DNA of 40,749 nucleotides. Source: an uncultured Bacteroidota bacterium (lineage in GTDB: Bacteria > Bacteroidota > Bacteroidia > Flavobacteriales > Flavobacteriaceae). The stretch lies in contig CABZJM010000012.1 of the NCBI GenBank assembly GCA_902526075.1, positions 1-40,749 of the forward strand, written 5' to 3'. Position 1 is the stretch's first letter; each line of letters opens with the position of its first letter. The notes beneath the pieces are model-generated. The model was not told where the DNA came from. It made no database searches and saw only the letters and a program-made list of their open reading frames with translations. Shown here piece after piece: positions 1 to 7,969 of this stretch. The position numbers and the translations under genes were made by a program.

Positions 1-1
1 T

Positions 2-367
2 TTAATTTCAAACCCTGACTTAGCGCAAACAATTTGTGTTACTTGTTTGGGTCTTGGTATTAAATGTAATTTAACCGGTCTTCATACATTAAAAATTAAA
101 GAAACTGATAGACTTTTTGCATTAAAGAATGAGTTAAGTAAGTTTAATTTAAAAGTTAAAATCACTGATGATTCCATTTCTTTTGATAATGTTGATTTTT
201 TAAAACCAAATGTGGTAATAGAAACCTATGATGATCACAGAATGGCAATGTCATTTGCTTGTTTAGCGACTAAAGTAAAAATTATAATCAAAGATCCTGT
301 AGTTGTAAGTAAATCCTACAGTTCCTTTTGGTCAGATTTGGAGAGAATAGCTATATATTCTGAATAA
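2..367 (+). CDS. aroA: 3-phosphoshikimate 1-carboxyvinyltransferase (EPSP synthase), C-terminal part
   Basis: This is the 3' end of a gene cut by the window start; the frame is open from base 2 and stops with TAA at 365-367. The visible 121 residues start with an NPDLAQT segment and continue with GLHTLKIKETDRL, the conserved shikimate-3-phosphate/PEP-binding region of EPSP synthases, then TYDDHRMAMS, where the DDHR motif is also typical. The enzyme joins PEP to shikimate 3-phosphate in the cytoplasmic chorismate pathway. The TTG at 47 lies inside the conserved domain, so it is not the true start. The downstream neighbour queA follows after 69 bases on the same strand. Identification as aroA is secure from the motifs; the N-terminal two thirds are outside the window. 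Confidence 0.93.
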   Translation, partial: LISNPDLAQTICVTCLGLGIKCNLTGLHTLKIKETDRLFALKNELSKFNLKVKITDDSISFDNVDFLKPNVVIETYDDHRMAMSFACLATKVKIIIKDPVVVSKSYSSFWSDLERIAIYSE

Positions 368-381
368 TTTTGTCAAATTAC

Positions 382-413
382 TTGACATCCCCTATTTCCA
401 CATTGTATATTTA
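382..413 (+). promoter_or_regulatory. Putative queA promoter
   Basis: TTGACA at 382-387 is followed by an 18-base spacer and TATATTTA at 406-413. The second box differs from the Bacteroidota -7 consensus TAnnTTTG only in the last base. It ends 23 bases before the queA ATG at 437. A short inverted repeat (TGTCAA/TTGACA, 371-387, loop of 5) overlaps the upstream box. Motif matching only. Confidence 0.4.
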
Positions 414-436
414 CAACTTTCAAAACCTTCTTTAAT

Positions 437-1492
437 ATGAGAATGAAACTATCAGATTTCAATTACGAACTTCCTAAGGAATTAGTTGCTGAATATCCAA
501 ATAAAAACCGAGATGAGGCTAGATTAATGGTAATAGACAGAAAAGACTATTCAATTCAGCATAGACAGTTCAAGGATATGATTGAATACTTTGATGAGAA
601 CGACGTGATAGTCTTAAACAACACAAAAGTATTTCCAGCTCGTTTATTTGGAAATAAAGAAAAAACTGGAGCTAGAATTGAAGTTTTTTTACTCCGCGAA
701 CTAAATGCTGAACAAAGATTATGGGATGTTTTAGTTGATCCGGCCAGAAAAATTAGAATAGGAAATAAACTTTATTTTGGAAGCGATAATAATCTTGTTG
801 CTGAAGTTATTGATAATACTACATCAAGAGGAAGAACACTTCGATTTTTATGCGATGTTGGTTATGAAGACTTTAGGAAACTGTTAATTGATTTAGGAGA
901 AACACCACTGCCAAAATACATTAACAGAGAAGTTGAGCCAGAAGATAAAGACAGATATCAAACGATTTATGCTAAAAATGAAGGAGCGGTAGCTGCCCCT
1001 ACCGCCGGATTACACTTTTCAAAGCATTTGATTAAAAAACTTGAAATTAAAGGAATAAAATTTTCAGAGGTTACCTTGCATGTTGGTTTAGGTTCATTTT
1101 ATCCTGTTGAAGTAGAAGACTTATCAAAACATAAAATGGATAGTGAAAGAGTTATTATCGAACAGGAATCAGCAAATTTGATTAATCAAGGCTTAGCAAA
1201 TAAAAGGAGAATATGTGCTGTTGGAACAACTGTTATGAGAGCAATTGAAAGTTCAGTATCATCGATGGGAACTCTCAATGACTTTGACGGTTGGACAAAT
1301 AAGTTTATTTTTCCGCCTTATGAATTCACAATCGCAAACTCTATGATAACAAATTTCCATATGCCAAAATCTACGCTATTAATGATGAGTTCTGCTTTCA
1401 TGGGTAATGATTTTATAAAGAAAGCATATGAAGAAGCTATTAAAGAAAAATATAATTTCTTTAGTTATGGGGACTCAATGCTAATTTTATAA
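437..1492 (+). CDS. queA: S-adenosylmethionine:tRNA ribosyltransferase-isomerase QueA
   Basis: QueA transfers and isomerises the ribosyl part of SAM onto 7-aminomethyl-7-deazaguanine in tRNA, making epoxyqueuosine at the wobble position of GUN-anticodon tRNAs. The 351-residue protein has the family's usual length and motifs: the N-terminal [27 protein letters not shown] near residue 60, [10 protein letters not shown] near 190 and the following HVGLGSF. It ends with the usual YGDSMLIL. The ATG at 437 gives MRMKLSDF; the second Met two codons later is an equally possible start. rlmN follows after 5 bases, so the two tRNA/rRNA modification genes are probably cotranscribed. No other queuosine gene is in the window. 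Confidence 0.96.
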   Translation: MRMKLSDFNYELPKELVAEYPNKNRDEARLMVIDRKDYSIQHRQFKDMIEYFDENDVIVLNNTKVFPARLFGNKEKTGARIEVFLLRELNAEQRLWDVLVDPARKIRIGNKLYFGSDNNLVAEVIDNTTSRGRTLRFLCDVGYEDFRKLLIDLGETPLPKYINREVEPEDKDRYQTIYAKNEGAVAAPTAGLHFSKHLIKKLEIKGIKFSEVTLHVGLGSFYPVEVEDLSKHKMDSERVIIEQESANLINQGLANKRRICAVGTTVMRAIESSVSSMGTLNDFDGWTNKFIFPPYEFTIANSMITNFHMPKSTLLMMSSAFMGNDFIKKAYEEAIKEKYNFFSYGDSMLIL

Positions 1493-1497
1493 ATATT

Positions 1498-2535
1498 TTG
1501 TCTCCCAAAAAGGATATCAGATCATTTAACGAGGATCAGTTAAAAGAAATTTTAATATCAAACTCCTTTAAACCCTTTAGATCAAAACAAATTTTACATT
1601 GGATTTGGAATAAATCAGTTCATCATTTTGACGAAATGTCTAACATTCCTATAAATCTAATTAAATTTCTTAAGGAAAATTTTGTCATAAATTTTATAAA
1701 GGTTCATCGAATGCAAAAAAGTTCTGATGGAACAATAAAGAATGCTATCGAGCTTTATGATGGCTATATAGTTGAGTGCGTGTTAATCCCAACCAAAGAT
1801 AGGATTACTGCATGTGTTTCATCCCAGGTTGGCTGTAGCCTCAGCTGTAAGTTTTGTGCAACTGCAAAACTTAAGAGAATGAGAAATTTAAATCCAGACG
1901 AAATATATGATCAGGTTGTTTTAATACGTAAACAAAGTGAGGAGTATTTTAAAAGACCATTGACAAATATTGTTTTTATGGGAATGGGTGAGCCATTAAT
2001 GAACTTTAACAATGTTTTAAAATCCATTAAAAAAATAACCTCTAGGTCTGGATTGGGTATGTCTCAAAAAAGAATTGTTGTTTCAACTTCAGGAGTCCCA
2101 AAAATGATAAAAAAAATAGCTGATCAAGGGGTTAAGTTTAAACTCGCAGTTTCTCTTCATTCAGCAATAAATGAAAAAAGAACTTCAATAATGCCCTTTA
2201 ATGATAAAATGAATCTTAAGGAGCTGGAGGAATCCCTAAGCTATTGGTATAAGAAGACAAAAAAAATAATAACTTATGAGTATGTTGTGTGGAAAGGTAT
2301 TAATGATACCGATGATGATATTTCAGCGCTAGTAGAATTCTGTAAAAAGACCCCAAGTAAGGTCAATTTAATTCAATATAATAACATTGATGATCCAAAT
2401 TTTGTTCAAGCACCAGAGAATGTCTTGAATAAATACATTAAAACCCTTGAATTAAATAATATCAAAGCAACAATAAGAAAATCAAGGGGTGAGGATATTG
2501 ATGCTGCATGTGGCCAACTTGCAAATAAGTCGTAA
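1498..2535 (+). CDS. rlmN: Dual-specificity 23S rRNA/tRNA adenine-C2 methyltransferase RlmN
   Basis: RlmN is a radical-SAM enzyme that methylates C2 of A2503 in 23S rRNA and of A37 in some tRNAs. The 345-residue protein carries the radical-SAM cluster motif as C113-x3-C117-x2-C120 (VGCSLSCKFCATAKL), the FMGMGEPL motif, and C338 in DIDAACGQL, which corresponds to the catalytic cysteine that forms the methyl adduct. The start is TTG at 1498, five bases after the queA stop; no ATG or GTG lies at the expected N-terminus, so the rare start codon is likely real. The gene sits between queA and dnaG on the same strand, a common flavobacterial arrangement. Confidence 0.95.
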   Translation: MSPKKDIRSFNEDQLKEILISNSFKPFRSKQILHWIWNKSVHHFDEMSNIPINLIKFLKENFVINFIKVHRMQKSSDGTIKNAIELYDGYIVECVLIPTKDRITACVSSQVGCSLSCKFCATAKLKRMRNLNPDEIYDQVVLIRKQSEEYFKRPLTNIVFMGMGEPLMNFNNVLKSIKKITSRSGLGMSQKRIVVSTSGVPKMIKKIADQGVKFKLAVSLHSAINEKRTSIMPFNDKMNLKELEESLSYWYKKTKKIITYEYVVWKGINDTDDDISALVEFCKKTPSKVNLIQYNNIDDPNFVQAPENVLNKYIKTLELNNIKATIRKSRGEDIDAACGQLANKS

Positions 2536-2545
2536 AACCAATTAT

Positions 2546-2564
2546 TTTATTTACAATAAATAAA
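2546..2564 (+). other. AT-only hairpin between rlmN and dnaG
   Basis: TTTATTTA at 2546-2553 and TAAATAAA at 2557-2564 form an 8-bp stem around a 3-base loop (CAA). It holds no G-C pair and no T-tract follows, so it would be a weak terminator at best. The rest of the 69 bases between rlmN and dnaG shows nothing else. Confidence 0.25.
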
Positions 2565-2604
2565 GAATAATTCCTTAAATTGTTTGATCCAAATAAATTT
2601 TATT

Positions 2605-4554
2605 TTGATTTCTAAAAGAACCATAGAAAAAGTTTTTGAAACCGCTCGAGTGGAGGAGATAATTGGAGATTTTGTTCAACTTAAAAAATCAGGTTCAAAT
2701 TATAAAGGCTTAAGTCCTTTTACAGAGGAGAGAACTCCAAGCTTTATGGTATCACCTGCTAAACAAATTTGGAAAGACTTTTCAAGTGGAAAAGGTGGAA
2801 CAGTTATAACTTTTTTAATGGAACATGAGCAATATACCTATCCAGAGGCCATAAAATATATTGCTAATAAATACAATATTGAAGTTGAAGAAACTAGTAG
2901 AACACCCGAGCAAATTTCTCAAGATAATGAAAAGGAAAGCTTATTTCTAATTTCTGATTTTGCAAAAAATTATTTTAAAAATAACCTTTTTGAGAAAGAG
3001 GGTAAAACAATTGCGTTAAGTTATTTAAAAGAGAGAAAGTTTAAAAAGGAAATCATTGAAAAATTTGAGATAGGTTATTCTGTAAAAATTAAAGATAATT
3101 TTTCTAAAGCCGCTATAGATTCAGGTTACAAGTTAAATTTTTTAGAAAAAACAGGATTGACAATTGTTAAAGATTCTGAAAATATTGACAGATTTAGGGG
3201 TAGAGTTATTTTTCCAATTAAAAGCATGTCTGGTCGAATTTTGGGTTTTGGAGGTCGAATTTTAGGTTCTTCAAAAAATCTTGCAAAATATATAAATTCA
3301 CCTGAAAGTTTAATTTATCAGAAGAGTAAAGTTTTATATGGAATCTATGAAAGTAAACAATCTATTGTTAAAAATGATAATTGCTTTTTAGTTGAAGGAT
3401 ATACTGATGTTATTAAAATGCATCAATGTGGAATTTCAAACGTTGTTGCTTCTTCTGGTACCGCCCTTACTGAAAATCAAATCAGGCTAATTAACAGATT
3501 AACAAAAAACATAACAGTTGTATTTGACGGAGACGCTGCTGGATCTCGAGCTGCTTTAAGAGGAATTGATCTGATTTTAGGACAGGGAATGAATGTAAAG
3601 ATCTGTAATCTGCCTGAAAGTGATGATCCAGATTCATTTGTTTCTGAAAGAAGTTTAAAAGAAGTTGAATCATATTTGTTAGAAAATTCAAAAGATTTTA
3701 TAGTATACAAAGCATCTTTATTATTAACAGATACTCATAATGACCCTGTAAAAAAAGCTGGTGTAATTCGGGATATGGTTGAAAGTATTTCCAAAATCTC
3801 CGATCAAATTAAACGTGAATTATACATTAAGGAATGTTCCTCTCTAATGAATATTAGTGAGCAGGTTTTATATAGTACTCTTGCTCAAATAGTAAAAAAA
3901 GATTTTAATAATTTAAAAAAAAATCCACGTAAGGAATATGAGCCAATAAGTATAATAAAAACCGATAAAGATAAAAATCAAGTTGATGAGCTTTATGAGC
4001 TTGAGAAAAAAATAATCGAAATATTAATATTATACGGAAACTATTCAATTGACTATAAAGAAGAGGTTTTCACAGAAAATAGTGATGGTAATACAGATAT
4101 AAAAATGAAAAATAGATCAGTTAAGGTGTTTGAAAAAATATATATGGATTTGCATACCGATGAAATGGAGTTTTCAAATGAAGATTTTAAAAATATTTAT
4201 TATCAAATAATCGAGACTTTTAATGAAAATAAGGAGATAAACATAGACAAGTTCATAAAAGAACTTAGTGAAAAGCAGCAGCAAATAGTTGCTAATTTAG
4301 TTATGGATAATGAAAAATATTCTTTACATGATTGGGAAAAAAATAACATATACCCTAAATCTAAAAAAGCCACTCTTGCACAACTTACTGTTGAAACAAT
4401 TTTGAATTTTAGATGCTATTTAATCGACAAAAAGGTAGATGGTTTTAAAGGGCAGGATAACACTAATCAAATAAATAATAATAACCTTGAGGAAGTGGTC
4501 AATTATTCAAAACTTAAGAAATTATTATCAGATAAGTTAAATAGAGTTTTGTGA
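2605..4554 (+). CDS. dnaG: DNA primase DnaG
   Basis: DnaG makes RNA primers for replication at the fork. I place the start at TTG 2605, which gives MISKRTIEKVFETARVEE, the usual family N-terminus; an upstream TTG at 2584 would add seven residues that look non-coding. The protein is then 649 residues. Order: zinc-ribbon-like domain (about 1-95), catalytic core with TOPRIM motifs VEGYTD and VFDGDAAGSRA, then a long low-complexity linker and a helicase-interaction-like C-terminus. The usual zinc ligands are absent: the position of CPFH reads SPFT and the later CFGC reads DFSS (residues 37-61). The remaining motifs are intact, so I expect an active primase. The last 18 bases overlap the convergent nadE. 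Confidence 0.94.
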   Translation: MISKRTIEKVFETARVEEIIGDFVQLKKSGSNYKGLSPFTEERTPSFMVSPAKQIWKDFSSGKGGTVITFLMEHEQYTYPEAIKYIANKYNIEVEETSRTPEQISQDNEKESLFLISDFAKNYFKNNLFEKEGKTIALSYLKERKFKKEIIEKFEIGYSVKIKDNFSKAAIDSGYKLNFLEKTGLTIVKDSENIDRFRGRVIFPIKSMSGRILGFGGRILGSSKNLAKYINSPESLIYQKSKVLYGIYESKQSIVKNDNCFLVEGYTDVIKMHQCGISNVVASSGTALTENQIRLINRLTKNITVVFDGDAAGSRAALRGIDLILGQGMNVKICNLPESDDPDSFVSERSLKEVESYLLENSKDFIVYKASLLLTDTHNDPVKKAGVIRDMVESISKISDQIKRELYIKECSSLMNISEQVLYSTLAQIVKKDFNNLKKNPRKEYEPISIIKTDKDKNQVDELYELEKKIIEILILYGNYSIDYKEEVFTENSDGNTDIKMKNRSVKVFEKIYMDLHTDEMEFSNEDFKNIYYQIIETFNENKEINIDKFIKELSEKQQQIVANLVMDNEKYSLHDWEKNNIYPKSKKATLAQLTVETILNFRCYLIDKKVDGFKGQDNTNQINNNNLEEVVNYSKLKKLLSDKLNRVL

Positions 4555-5334
4555 TTTTAGCTTATTTGGAATTTTACACACAGGAATACTGGTCATTTTG
4601 TGTTTATTTGCTATATGATGTTTCATGTAAATAATATATTTTTCTTTCATATCACTCTCAAATTCATCCGGTTTTATACCTCTTTCTAAACTATTCATTA
4701 CTTTTTCTAAATCATCATAAGTTGTACCTATTTGCTCTTCATCTGATCTGTCATCATCCCATAATCCGTCAGTTGGTTTAGCTTCTAAAATCTCATTATT
4801 TATTTTTAGTTCTTTTGAAATTTCAAATACTTCACTTTTCATTAAATCAGCAATAGGGCTAATATCAACACCACCATCACCATACTTTGTGTAAAATCCA
4901 ACTCCAAAATCTTCAACCTTATTACCTGTTCCCACAACTATTGAGTTATTAATTGTTGCATAGTAATATAAAGTCATCATCCTAATTCTTGATCTTGTAT
5001 TTGCTAAAGCTAATTTGTTCATTGATAAGTTATTTTCAACTGATAGCTTAAATTGATTAAAAACTTTGGTTAAATTAATGTCAACTGATTCTACATTGTC
5101 AAATTTTTTCTTTAGCCATTGAATATGTCTTTCAGCACGTTGGTATTGTTCTTCCTTTTGTTTGATTGGCATATTAAGGCACAGAGTTTTTATTCCAGAT
5201 AAAGCACATAGAGTGGAGGTTAACGCTGAATCAACACCTCCAGAAACTCCGACAACAAAACCGTTCAAATTATTAGTTTCTTTGTAATTTTTTATCCAAT
5301 CAACTATGAATTTTATAGTTTCAATTTTTTTCAT
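4537..5334 (-). CDS. nadE: NH3-dependent NAD+ synthetase
   Basis: The enzyme makes NAD+ from deamido-NAD+, ATP and ammonia in the last step of NAD biosynthesis. The 265-residue protein has the PP-loop ATP-pyrophosphatase motif SGGVDS at residues 31-36 near the N-terminus. It also has GTGNKVEDFGVGFYTKYGDGG followed by ADLMKSEVFEI, typical of NadE. There is no N-terminal nitrilase/glutaminase domain, so ammonia should be the nitrogen donor. It is divergent from gldB (57 bases between starts) and convergent with dnaG, overlapping it by 18 bases. The nadE-gldB-gldC order is well known in Flavobacterium, which supports both assignments. Confidence 0.95.
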   Translation of the reverse strand: MKKIETIKFIVDWIKNYKETNNLNGFVVGVSGGVDSALTSTLCALSGIKTLCLNMPIKQKEEQYQRAERHIQWLKKKFDNVESVDINLTKVFNQFKLSVENNLSMNKLALANTRSRIRMMTLYYYATINNSIVVGTGNKVEDFGVGFYTKYGDGGVDISPIADLMKSEVFEISKELKINNEILEAKPTDGLWDDDRSDEEQIGTTYDDLEKVMNSLERGIKPDEFESDMKEKYIIYMKHHIANKHKMTSIPVCKIPNKLKSQNSI

Positions 5335-5360
5335 TTAACAGAATTAGCTTGAAAGTATAT

Positions 5361-5368
5361 TATATTTG
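5361..5368 (+). promoter_or_regulatory. Putative gldB -7 promoter element
   Basis: TATATTTG is an exact match to the Bacteroidota -7 box TAnnTTTG. It ends 23 bases before the gldB ATG, predicting a leader of about 20 bases. No TTG or TTTG box is seen at the expected distance, so only the -7 half is supported. Confidence 0.5.
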
Positions 5369-5391
5369 TATTTCAAAATTAAAACAAAACT

Positions 5392-6354
5392 ATGTCAATT
5401 TCTTTGCCAAACTATACAAAAAAAATATTAATAATTTTATTTTTTTTCGTCTGTGTATATTGTGATAAAAAAGTTAGTTTAAAAGATAATAAGATAGATG
5501 TCGTGAGATTTGAAAAATTATTTTATAATTCAGACTCAGCGGATTTAAACCAAATTAAAAATAAGTATCCTTTCTTTTTTCCCGATTCGTACCCTGATTC
5601 GGTTTGGCTAAACAGACTTCAAGACCCAATTCAGCATGAAATTTTTAATGAAATTACAATACAATATGATTCAGTGATTTTTCTTGAAAGAGGTCTTTTC
5701 AAATTTTTTAAAAGACATAAAGAGTTAGTCGACAAATTCATAACACCAAAGGTTATCACTGTTAATACAGATATTGACTACAGAAATAAAGTTATACTTG
5801 CCGATTCTCTGTTATTAATTGGTTTAGATAATTATTTAGGACCAAATCATAAATTTTATGATGGGATTCCAGAATATATAAAAGAAGATTTTACAATCCC
5901 AAGTGTATTCTCTGATGTTGCAGAAAAGTTTGCTTTTGCCAACATACCAAGAATTGAATTTTATACATTTCTTGATAAAATTATTTACTTTGGAAAGGTT
6001 CTATATTACAAAGATTTTACCTTAGATATCGCAGACAGATATAAAATAGGTTATTCAAAAGCAAAAATGAAGTGGGCTAAAGAAAATGAATATTTTGTTT
6101 GGACTTATTTCATTGAAAATAATATTTTATTCAATCCTGATAATAATTTAGAAAGTCGATTTATTAATGATTCACCATTTTCCAGATTTTATCTAGAAAT
6201 AGACAACGAATCGTCAGAAATGATCGGAAAATACATAGGTTGGCAAATAGTTAAGTCTTACATGAAAAATAATGATACATCACTAAAAAATATGCTAAAT
6301 AAAAGTCCAATAGATATTTACAATAATTCAAAGTATAAGCCTCAAAAAAAATGA
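5392..6354 (+). CDS. gldB: Gliding motility lipoprotein GldB
   Basis: GldB is a lipoprotein known from Flavobacterium genetics to be needed for gliding; its biochemical role is not settled. The 320-residue protein starts with a lipoprotein signal peptide (hydrophobic residues about 10-24, lipobox ending VCVYC with DKK after the Cys). The mature part has family features such as VVRFEKLFYN, KYPFFFPDSYPDSVW and the central GPNHKFYDGIPEYIKEDF. The ATG at 5392 follows a good promoter element and an A-rich leader. Its stop overlaps the start of gldC by four bases (ATGA), so the two are translationally coupled. It is divergent from nadE, the conserved context of this gene. Confidence 0.93.
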   Translation: MSISLPNYTKKILIILFFFVCVYCDKKVSLKDNKIDVVRFEKLFYNSDSADLNQIKNKYPFFFPDSYPDSVWLNRLQDPIQHEIFNEITIQYDSVIFLERGLFKFFKRHKELVDKFITPKVITVNTDIDYRNKVILADSLLLIGLDNYLGPNHKFYDGIPEYIKEDFTIPSVFSDVAEKFAFANIPRIEFYTFLDKIIYFGKVLYYKDFTLDIADRYKIGYSKAKMKWAKENEYFVWTYFIENNILFNPDNNLESRFINDSPFSRFYLEIDNESSEMIGKYIGWQIVKSYMKNNDTSLKNMLNKSPIDIYNNSKYKPQKK

Positions 6355-6683
6355 AAAATAAAAAATCTAAAATTGAAATTGCAGTAGAATTAGACGATAA
6401 TAAAATACCCGAAAAAATCTTTTGGTCTGCTACTGATGCTGGAATAGAAAACAGTGAAACAAAAGCAACATTTCTATCTGTTTGGGATTCGTCAAAAAAA
6501 GAAAGTTTAAGAATTGACCTTTGGACCAAGGAGATGCCACTAGATGAAATGAAAATATTTTTTCATCAAATTCTAACTAGTATGTCATCTACATACATGA
6601 GAGCTACACAAGACGAAAAAATGTCACAAACCATGCTAGATTTTTGTGATTACTTCGCAGAAAAATTAGGGTTAAAAAAATAA
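6351..6683 (+). CDS. gldC: Gliding motility protein GldC
   Basis: GldC is a small protein of 110 residues that contributes to gliding in Flavobacterium, where its loss gives a partial defect. This copy has the family length and pattern: a basic start (KNKKSKIEIAVELDDN), KIPEKIFWSATDAG, then LRIDLWTKEMPLDEMKIFFHQ. No signal peptide or membrane segment is visible, so it is probably cytoplasmic or loosely attached. The start overlaps the gldB stop. The gene ends five bases before the end of the convergent rodA with no hairpin between them. Confidence 0.92.
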   Translation: MKNKKSKIEIAVELDDNKIPEKIFWSATDAGIENSETKATFLSVWDSSKKESLRIDLWTKEMPLDEMKIFFHQILTSMSSTYMRATQDEKMSQTMLDFCDYFAEKLGLKK

Positions 6684-6688
6684 TGGTT

Positions 6689-7969
6689 TTACCATTCATT
6701 TTTTTTATTTCCATCCAGTCTTAGAAAGATTGATAATAGTAGTGTAAATGCTATTAGACTAGAACCACCATAACTCAAAAAAGGAAGTGGAATTCCTATA
6801 GTTGGTGTAAGTCCTAGAACCATTCCAATATTTATTAAAAAATGAACAAATAATATTGATGCAGTACAGTATCCATACACTCTGCTAAATTTATTTTTTT
6901 GATTTTCTGATAAATAAATTATTCGGGTAATTAAAATTGTATATAATAAAATTATGAATACACTACCTAAAAACCCCCATTCTTCGCCAATTGTACTGAA
7001 AATATAATCACTATGTTGAGCTGGAACAAAATTACCCATTGTTCTGGTTCCTTTTAAATAACCTTTTCCGAGGATACCTCCTGAGCTAATAGCTTTTTTT
7101 GATTCATTTAAATTATATAAAATTGTTCTTTCCATTTGCTTAATTTTTTCAGGATCTTTCTCTAAATTAAGCCATACCTTAATATAATTTTGTTGATGAT
7201 TTTTTAAAATATTTTCATAAATGAATATTGTACCAAAGCATGTTATTACACATAATGATGATACAGAAATTATTTTAATAATTTTATTTCTTACTTTCTT
7301 TTTGAATGAGTAATAAAAAATAATTAACAAAATTGCTAGAAGAGCTGTAGTTGGTGCTGAAATTTTTAAAGATAATATTGAAAATATTATAATACCGAAG
7401 ATAGATTTTACATAATTTTGAGAGATACCTTCACGATATAAAACAAAAAATAATGATAAGAAAACAATTGAACTGCCTGTATCATTCTGAAAAATTATAA
7501 TAATAATTGGTATTAAAATGATTAGAAATAATTTAAACTGATCAATTGCATTTTTCAAATCCGTTTGAAAATCGCTAATATATTTTGAAACTGCTAAAGC
7601 AACAGTAATTTTAACAAATTCACTTGGCTGCAGATTAAAACTAGCTATTGAAAACCATGAAAGTGCACCATTTACCCTCTTTCCAAAAAAGAATAAACAA
7701 ACTAAAATTACAATTGATAAAATATAAAAAATACTGGAAAACCTTTCGTAAAATTTTACCTCAATTGATATCGCAATAAATCCAAAAAAAAGAGAAATTA
7801 GAGAATAAAGAAATTGTTTACCATAAAGATTTGAAAAATCAAAAATATTTATTTCTTCACCCGAAATACTAGATGATAAAATATTTCCGATTCCAAAACC
7901 CAATAATAAAAAGTAGATTAGAATTATCACCCAGTCGAGTCTAAGTATATTTTTCCTCTGACCAATCAC
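6689..7969 (-). CDS. rodA: Rod shape-determining protein RodA (SEDS glycosyltransferase)
   Basis: RodA is the SEDS-family peptidoglycan polymerase of the elongasome; it polymerises lipid II together with PBP2. The 426-residue protein is strongly hydrophobic with about ten membrane spans. It has the SEDS signatures NLQPSEFVKI, FQNDTGSSIVFL, GEEWGFLGS and PLPFLSYGGSS. Its start overlaps the stop of the PBP2 gene mrdA by four bases, so the two partner enzymes are coupled. It is the last gene of the purH-mre-mrdA-rodA run. RodA rather than FtsW is chosen because of the mreBCD-PBP2 context. Confidence 0.95.
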   Translation of the reverse strand: MIGQRKNILRLDWVIILIYFLLLGFGIGNILSSSISGEEINIFDFSNLYGKQFLYSLISLFFGFIAISIEVKFYERFSSIFYILSIVILVCLFFFGKRVNGALSWFSIASFNLQPSEFVKITVALAVSKYISDFQTDLKNAIDQFKLFLIILIPIIIIIFQNDTGSSIVFLSLFFVLYREGISQNYVKSIFGIIIFSILSLKISAPTTALLAILLIIFYYSFKKKVRNKIIKIISVSSLCVITCFGTIFIYENILKNHQQNYIKVWLNLEKDPEKIKQMERTILYNLNESKKAISSGGILGKGYLKGTRTMGNFVPAQHSDYIFSTIGEEWGFLGSVFIILLYTILITRIIYLSENQKNKFSRVYGYCTASILFVHFLINIGMVLGLTPTIGIPLPFLSYGGSSLIAFTLLLSIFLRLDGNKKNEW

